The notes beneath the pieces were generated by a model, which had not been told where the DNA came from, ran no database searches, and worked only from the letters and a program-made list of their open reading frames with translations. Shown in pieces: positions 35,151 to 38,991 of a stretch of DNA of 38,991 nt (position 1 is the stretch's first letter; the number at the start of each line of letters is the position of its first letter). The translations under genes and the position numbers were made by a program. Source of the stretch: an uncultured Bacillota bacterium (GTDB lineage Bacteria > Bacillota > Clostridia > Christensenellales > UBA1242); NCBI GenBank assembly GCA_949298925.1, contig CASFYE010000022.1, positions 1 through 38,991 on the forward strand, in the 5' to 3' direction.

Positions 35151-38100
35151 ATGCAACAAGTAGGTCAAATTGAAAGAAAAACGCAAGATAGAGTTATAAA
35201 GCTTTTTGTTGACAAATTAGGATACAAATATTTAGGTAACCTTATGGAACAAGAGAATCAAAATGTTGTTCCTGAGTTTTTGTGTGAATTTTTGCAAAAA
35301 CAGGGTTATTCTGATTATGTTATAAAAAAGTCTGTTGAAGAATTTTTAAAATATACTTCAAGCACTCAAGATGACTTGTATCATACAAACAAAGCTGTTT
35401 ACCAGATTTTAAGATATGGCTTAAATATAAAAGATGAGAATAATAATCCTATTAATGTTTTCTTTATTGAGTGGGACAAAGATAAAGTTAGCAACAATGA
35501 TTTTTATGTTGCAGAAGAAGTTACTATTGTTGGACAGCACACAAAAAGACCTGATGTTGTTGTTTATGTGAACGGTATTGCACTTGCTGTTTTAGAATTA
35601 AAAAGATCAACAGTTTCAATGGCAAACGGAATAAGACAAAATCTTGCAAATCAAAAAGATTTTTTAATTAGTCATTTCTTTTCAACTATCCAACTATGTG
35701 TTGCAGGAAACGACACTGAAGGTTCTAAATATGGAGTAATTGAAACTCCAGAAAAATATTATCTTGAATGGAAAAATTATGAAGATTCGGATGGTAAATC
35801 TATAGATATACTTTCTAAAAAAATTCATGAAGAAAGTAATAAGTTAGGGATAAAAATGGATAGACAACTTTATAGTATGTTTTACCCAAATAGATTTCTT
35901 GAAATATGCCACGATTTTATTATTTTTGACAAAGGTAAAAAGAAAACTTGCAGACATAATCAATACTTTGGTGTTAGGGAAGCTGAGTTTAGAATTCAAC
36001 AAAATAAAGGGGGTATAATTTGGCACACTCAAGGCAGTGGAAAATCATTAACCATGGTGTGGTTAACTAAGTGGATTTTAGAAAATTATTCTGATGGAAG
36101 GGTATTAATCATTACTGACCGAGAAGAACTTGATGATCAAATAGAAAAAGTATTTCTTGGTGTTGAAGAAAAAAATATTAAGAGAACAAAAAGCTGTCGT
36201 GATTTATTAGATAAATTAAACGAACAAAGACACAGAATTGTTTGCTCTTTAATTCATAAATTTGGAAAGAAAAATAAAAATCAAGATGATGTTGATTATG
36301 AGCAAACATATGATAACTTTTTAAAAGAATTAAAAGCTTACATGCCAGATAATTTCAGTCCTAAAGGTAGAATATTTGTGTTTGTTGATGAATGTCACAG
36401 AACACAATCTGGGAAACTTCATGAAGCAATGAAAAAAATCCTACCTGGTAGTATATTTATTGGTTTTACAGGAACTCCTCTACTTAAAAAAGACAAAACA
36501 AAATCAATAGAAGTTTTTGGAAATTATATCCATACATATAAATTTGACGAAGCCGTTTCAGATGGTGTCGTTCTCGATTTGAGATATGATCCAAGGGATA
36601 TACCTCAAGAGATATTATCACAAGATAAAATTGATGCGTGGTTTGAAAGCAAAACCGCTGGATTAACAGATTCCGCAAAAGCAGCATTAAAATCTCGTTG
36701 GGGAACTTTGTCAACTGTTTTTAGTTCAAGAAGCAGATTGGAAAAAATAGCTGTTGACATAATTGAAGATTTTGAGACAAAGCCAAGACTAAAAGACGGT
36801 AGTGGTAATGCGATGCTTGTAGCAGGAAGCATTTATTCTGCTTGCAAATATTATGAAATCTTTCAAAATTTAGCATTCAAAAAATGTGCTATAGTTACAT
36901 CTTTTAATCCAGGTGTTGGGGCTATTAGAACTGAAGTTGTTGGGGGAGATGAGGAAACAGAAACATTTGAACAGTATGAAATTTATCAAAAAATGCTAAA
37001 TGGTAAAGATGTTGAAACATTTGAAAAACAAGTTAAAGAAATGTTTATTAATGAGCCAAATCAAATGAAATTATTGATTGTTGTTGATAAACTTTTAACT
37101 GGTTTTGATGCTCCACCTGCCACTTATTTATATATTGACAAATCTATGAGGGACCATGGATTATTTCAAGCAATATGTAGAGTAAATAGACTAGATGATG
37201 AAAGTAAAGAATATGGTTATATTGTTGACTATAAACAGCTTTTCGGGAAAATAAAAGACGCTGTTAATGATTATACAAGTGGAGCATTTGACGCTTTTGA
37301 TGAAGAAGATGTTAAAGGTTTGATAAAAAACAGAGTAGAGGAAGCGAAAAAGTCATTTGAAGAAGCTTTAGAAAAACTTGATGATTTATGTGAAGGCGTT
37401 AAAGCTCCAAAATCAATGGTAGAATATCAACATTTCTTTTGTGGCGACTATTCAAAAGGGACAATAAACGAAGAAATATTTATAGCTAATCGAGAAAGAT
37501 TATACAGATTAGTTTCTTCATTGGTAAGAGCTTATGTTGAAATTAAGCCAGACATGTCAAATGTAGGATACACTAATGCTGAACAAGTCAATTTTGAGAA
37601 ACGAGTTAATTTTTATATTGACCTAAAAGAAGAAATTTATAAAGCAAGTGGAGACTATATTGACCTTAAGGCATATGAGCCGGGAATGAGATTTTTAATT
37701 GACAATTACATTAGTGCTGGTGCAAGTGCAAGAATTGGTGTATTTGAAAATTTATCATTATTAGACTTTGTTTTAGCGCAAGGTGAGCATTTAAAAAATA
37801 CTAATTCAAAAACAATTAAAGAAAGTGTTGCAGAAGTTATAGAAAATAACATAAGAAAGAAAATTGTTGAAAAACAGGTAATGAATCCTAAATATTATTC
37901 AAAAATGTCAACCTTGCTTATGGAATTAATTGAAGAACGTAAAAAAGGAGTTATAGAATATAAAGAACTTCTTGAAGAGTATGTGAAGTTGGCAAACAAT
38001 GTTGTAAAACCAGAAGATAATGGATTATATCCGCAATCAATAAAACATAGTCCAGCACTTCGTGCTATATATGATAATTTTGGAGAAGATGAAGAGTTTT

Positions 38101-38261
38101 CACTAAAAATTCATAATGCTGTATTAAATTCTAAACAAGAAGGATTTAGAGGCGATTTAGTAAAAGAGAGAAGAATAAAAAGAGCTATTTATGCGATCAC
38201 TCTCGATGAAGCGAAAACAAATGAAATTTATAAATTGATTTCTATACAAGAGGAGTATTAA
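35151..38261 (+). CDS. hsdR: Type I restriction endonuclease subunit R (HsdR)
   Basis: This 1036-residue protein is the motor and nuclease of the type I system; it translocates unmodified DNA and cuts it. The nuclease domain shows the PD-(D/E)xK pattern: D135 in RPDVVVYV and E149-L-K151 in AVLELKRS. The helicase part has Walker A GSGKS (295-299), the DECH box (413-416), GFTGTP soon after, and later the ITSFNPG and QAICRVNR segments of the second RecA domain. The C-terminal helical region that binds HsdM runs from about 720. It starts 8 bases after the zinc-ribbon gene with an AGGAG site. Length and motifs are complete. Confidence 0.96.
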   Translation: MQQVGQIERKTQDRVIKLFVDKLGYKYLGNLMEQENQNVVPEFLCEFLQKQGYSDYVIKKSVEEFLKYTSSTQDDLYHTNKAVYQILRYGLNIKDENNNPINVFFIEWDKDKVSNNDFYVAEEVTIVGQHTKRPDVVVYVNGIALAVLELKRSTVSMANGIRQNLANQKDFLISHFFSTIQLCVAGNDTEGSKYGVIETPEKYYLEWKNYEDSDGKSIDILSKKIHEESNKLGIKMDRQLYSMFYPNRFLEICHDFIIFDKGKKKTCRHNQYFGVREAEFRIQQNKGGIIWHTQGSGKSLTMVWLTKWILENYSDGRVLIITDREELDDQIEKVFLGVEEKNIKRTKSCRDLLDKLNEQRHRIVCSLIHKFGKKNKNQDDVDYEQTYDNFLKELKAYMPDNFSPKGRIFVFVDECHRTQSGKLHEAMKKILPGSIFIGFTGTPLLKKDKTKSIEVFGNYIHTYKFDEAVSDGVVLDLRYDPRDIPQEILSQDKIDAWFESKTAGLTDSAKAALKSRWGTLSTVFSSRSRLEKIAVDIIEDFETKPRLKDGSGNAMLVAGSIYSACKYYEIFQNLAFKKCAIVTSFNPGVGAIRTEVVGGDEETETFEQYEIYQKMLNGKDVETFEKQVKEMFINEPNQMKLLIVVDKLLTGFDAPPATYLYIDKSMRDHGLFQAICRVNRLDDESKEYGYIVDYKQLFGKIKDAVNDYTSGAFDAFDEEDVKGLIKNRVEEAKKSFEEALEKLDDLCEGVKAPKSMVEYQHFFCGDYSKGTINEEIFIANRERLYRLVSSLVRAYVEIKPDMSNVGYTNAEQVNFEKRVNFYIDLKEEIYKASGDYIDLKAYEPGMRFLIDNYISAGASARIGVFENLSLLDFVLAQGEHLKNTNSKTIKESVAEVIENNIRKKIVEKQVMNPKYYSKMSTLLMELIEERKKGVIEYKELLEEYVKLANNVVKPEDNGLYPQSIKHSPALRAIYDNFGEDEEFSLKIHNAVLNSKQEGFRGDLVKERRIKRAIYAITLDEAKTNEIYKLISIQEEY

Positions 38262-38262
38262 T

Positions 38263-38964
38263 ATGAATTTAATAATTCTCAACAATATAGAAATTCAAGT
38301 GATTAAAAAGAAAATTAAAAACTTACATTTATCTGTAATACCACCTAATGGACAAGTTAAAATATCAGCACCATTAGAAATTTCTGACGATGCAATAATA
38401 GCATTTGCTAGTTCTAGATTAACTTGGATTAAATCTCAAATAGCATCATTTAAAAATCACGAAAGAGAAAGTAAGAGAGAATATGTTTCTGGGGAAAGTT
38501 TTTATTTGTTCGGTAAAAAATACTTTTTAAATATCTCATCATCAAACAAAAATTTTATAGAGATTAAAAATGATCGAATAATTTTAAACTTAAAAAGTGG
38601 TATTTCTAATGAGCAGAAAAACAAATATGTTTCCATTTGGTATAGGAACGAATTGAAAAATAAATTACAACAAATTTTAAATAGGTGGCAAGAGAAAACA
38701 GGTTTAGTTCCAAATAGTTGGCAAATAAAAGAAATGAAAACCAAATGGGGTTCATGTACTAATGATAAAAAAAAATTATGGTTTAACTTGCAATTAATAA
38801 AAAAACCAATCGAATGTATTGAGTATGTTGTTTTGCACGAGTTATTACATTTAAAAGTAGAAAAACATAATGATGAATTCAAACAGCTTATGCAAGATTA
38901 TATGCCCGACTGGCAAGAACGAAAAAAAGAGCTTAATAATTTTATACTAGATTATATAAAATAG
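38263..38964 (+). CDS. YgjP/SprT-like zinc metallopeptidase (DUF45, M48-type)
   Basis: This 233-residue protein belongs to the YgjP-type DUF45 metallopeptidases. The zinc motif is H192-E193-L-L-H196 with a third ligand H202 (HLKVEKHND). The preceding MKTKWGSC (about 164-171) is the family's other hallmark. It starts 1 base after hsdR, so it belongs to the operon. Members of this family commonly sit next to type I restriction genes; whether they trim a restriction subunit or a phage protein is not known. The gene is intact and ends 27 bases before the window's edge, where no terminator is visible. Confidence 0.88.
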   Translation: MNLIILNNIEIQVIKKKIKNLHLSVIPPNGQVKISAPLEISDDAIIAFASSRLTWIKSQIASFKNHERESKREYVSGESFYLFGKKYFLNISSSNKNFIEIKNDRIILNLKSGISNEQKNKYVSIWYRNELKNKLQQILNRWQEKTGLVPNSWQIKEMKTKWGSCTNDKKKLWFNLQLIKKPIECIEYVVLHELLHLKVEKHNDEFKQLMQDYMPDWQERKKELNNFILDYIK

Positions 38965-38991
38965 AAAATTAGACACAAAAGAAAAAGATGT

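Overview
The window comes from a very AT-rich, low-GC Gram-positive bacterium, most likely an uncultured gut-type member of the Bacillota (Clostridia-like). This rests on RpoB and RpoC of 1235 and 1174 residues without large insertions, strong AGGAGG-type ribosome binding sites, consensus SigA-like promoters, many intrinsic terminators and a GLUG-repeat lipoprotein. The genetic code looks standard: TGA is used as a stop, for example at the ends of hsdM and of the GIY-YIG gene. Genus and species cannot be told from the sequence alone.

Region 1 (1-13.4 kb) is a two-gene transcription unit. It encodes a VirB4-type secretion ATPase with an N-terminal two-helix membrane segment, followed 9 bp later by a 3449-residue lipoprotein built from Ig-like/BIG2-like and GLUG repeat blocks. 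No relaxase, coupling protein or other type IV secretion gene is visible, so the pair may be a self-contained surface or secretion module.

Region 2 (13.4-21 kb) is rpoB-rpoC. It has its own tandem promoters and a leader with an internal intrinsic terminator (a probable attenuator), and ends in a bidirectional terminator. It is separated from its usual neighbours: no rplJL lies upstream and no rpsL-rpsG-fusA downstream. The RpoB rifampicin pocket carries Glu and Gln where the usual residues are Asp516 and His526 (E. coli numbering).

Region 3 (21-25 kb) holds small genes: an unrecognised 179-residue protein and a four-helix membrane protein (both minus strand), a cytoplasmic leucine-rich repeat protein, a cupin and a TspO/MBR protein that may be read from a leaderless mRNA. 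It also holds a possible tiny Cys-rich ORF and a decayed fragment of an ABC exporter ATPase.

Region 4 (25-39 kb) is an accessory and defence island. An NrtR-type Nudix/winged-helix regulator and a NadR/Ttd14-like P-loop kinase fused to a truncated CYTH domain share an identical 16-bp near-palindrome in their promoters, so they look like one small regulon. An AbiEi/AbiEii toxin-antitoxin pair follows. The rest is an elaborated type I restriction-modification operon: GIY-YIG nuclease with a RAMA/DUF4357-like tail, coiled-coil membrane protein, hsdM with a long C-terminal extension, hsdS fused to an extra Panacea/SocA-like domain, an unknown protein, a coiled-coil/zinc-ribbon gene broken by a -1 shift at an A7 run, hsdR and a YgjP-like zinc metallopeptidase. 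Most of these genes overlap or abut, which argues for a single transcription unit whose accessory proteins act with the HsdRMS complex.
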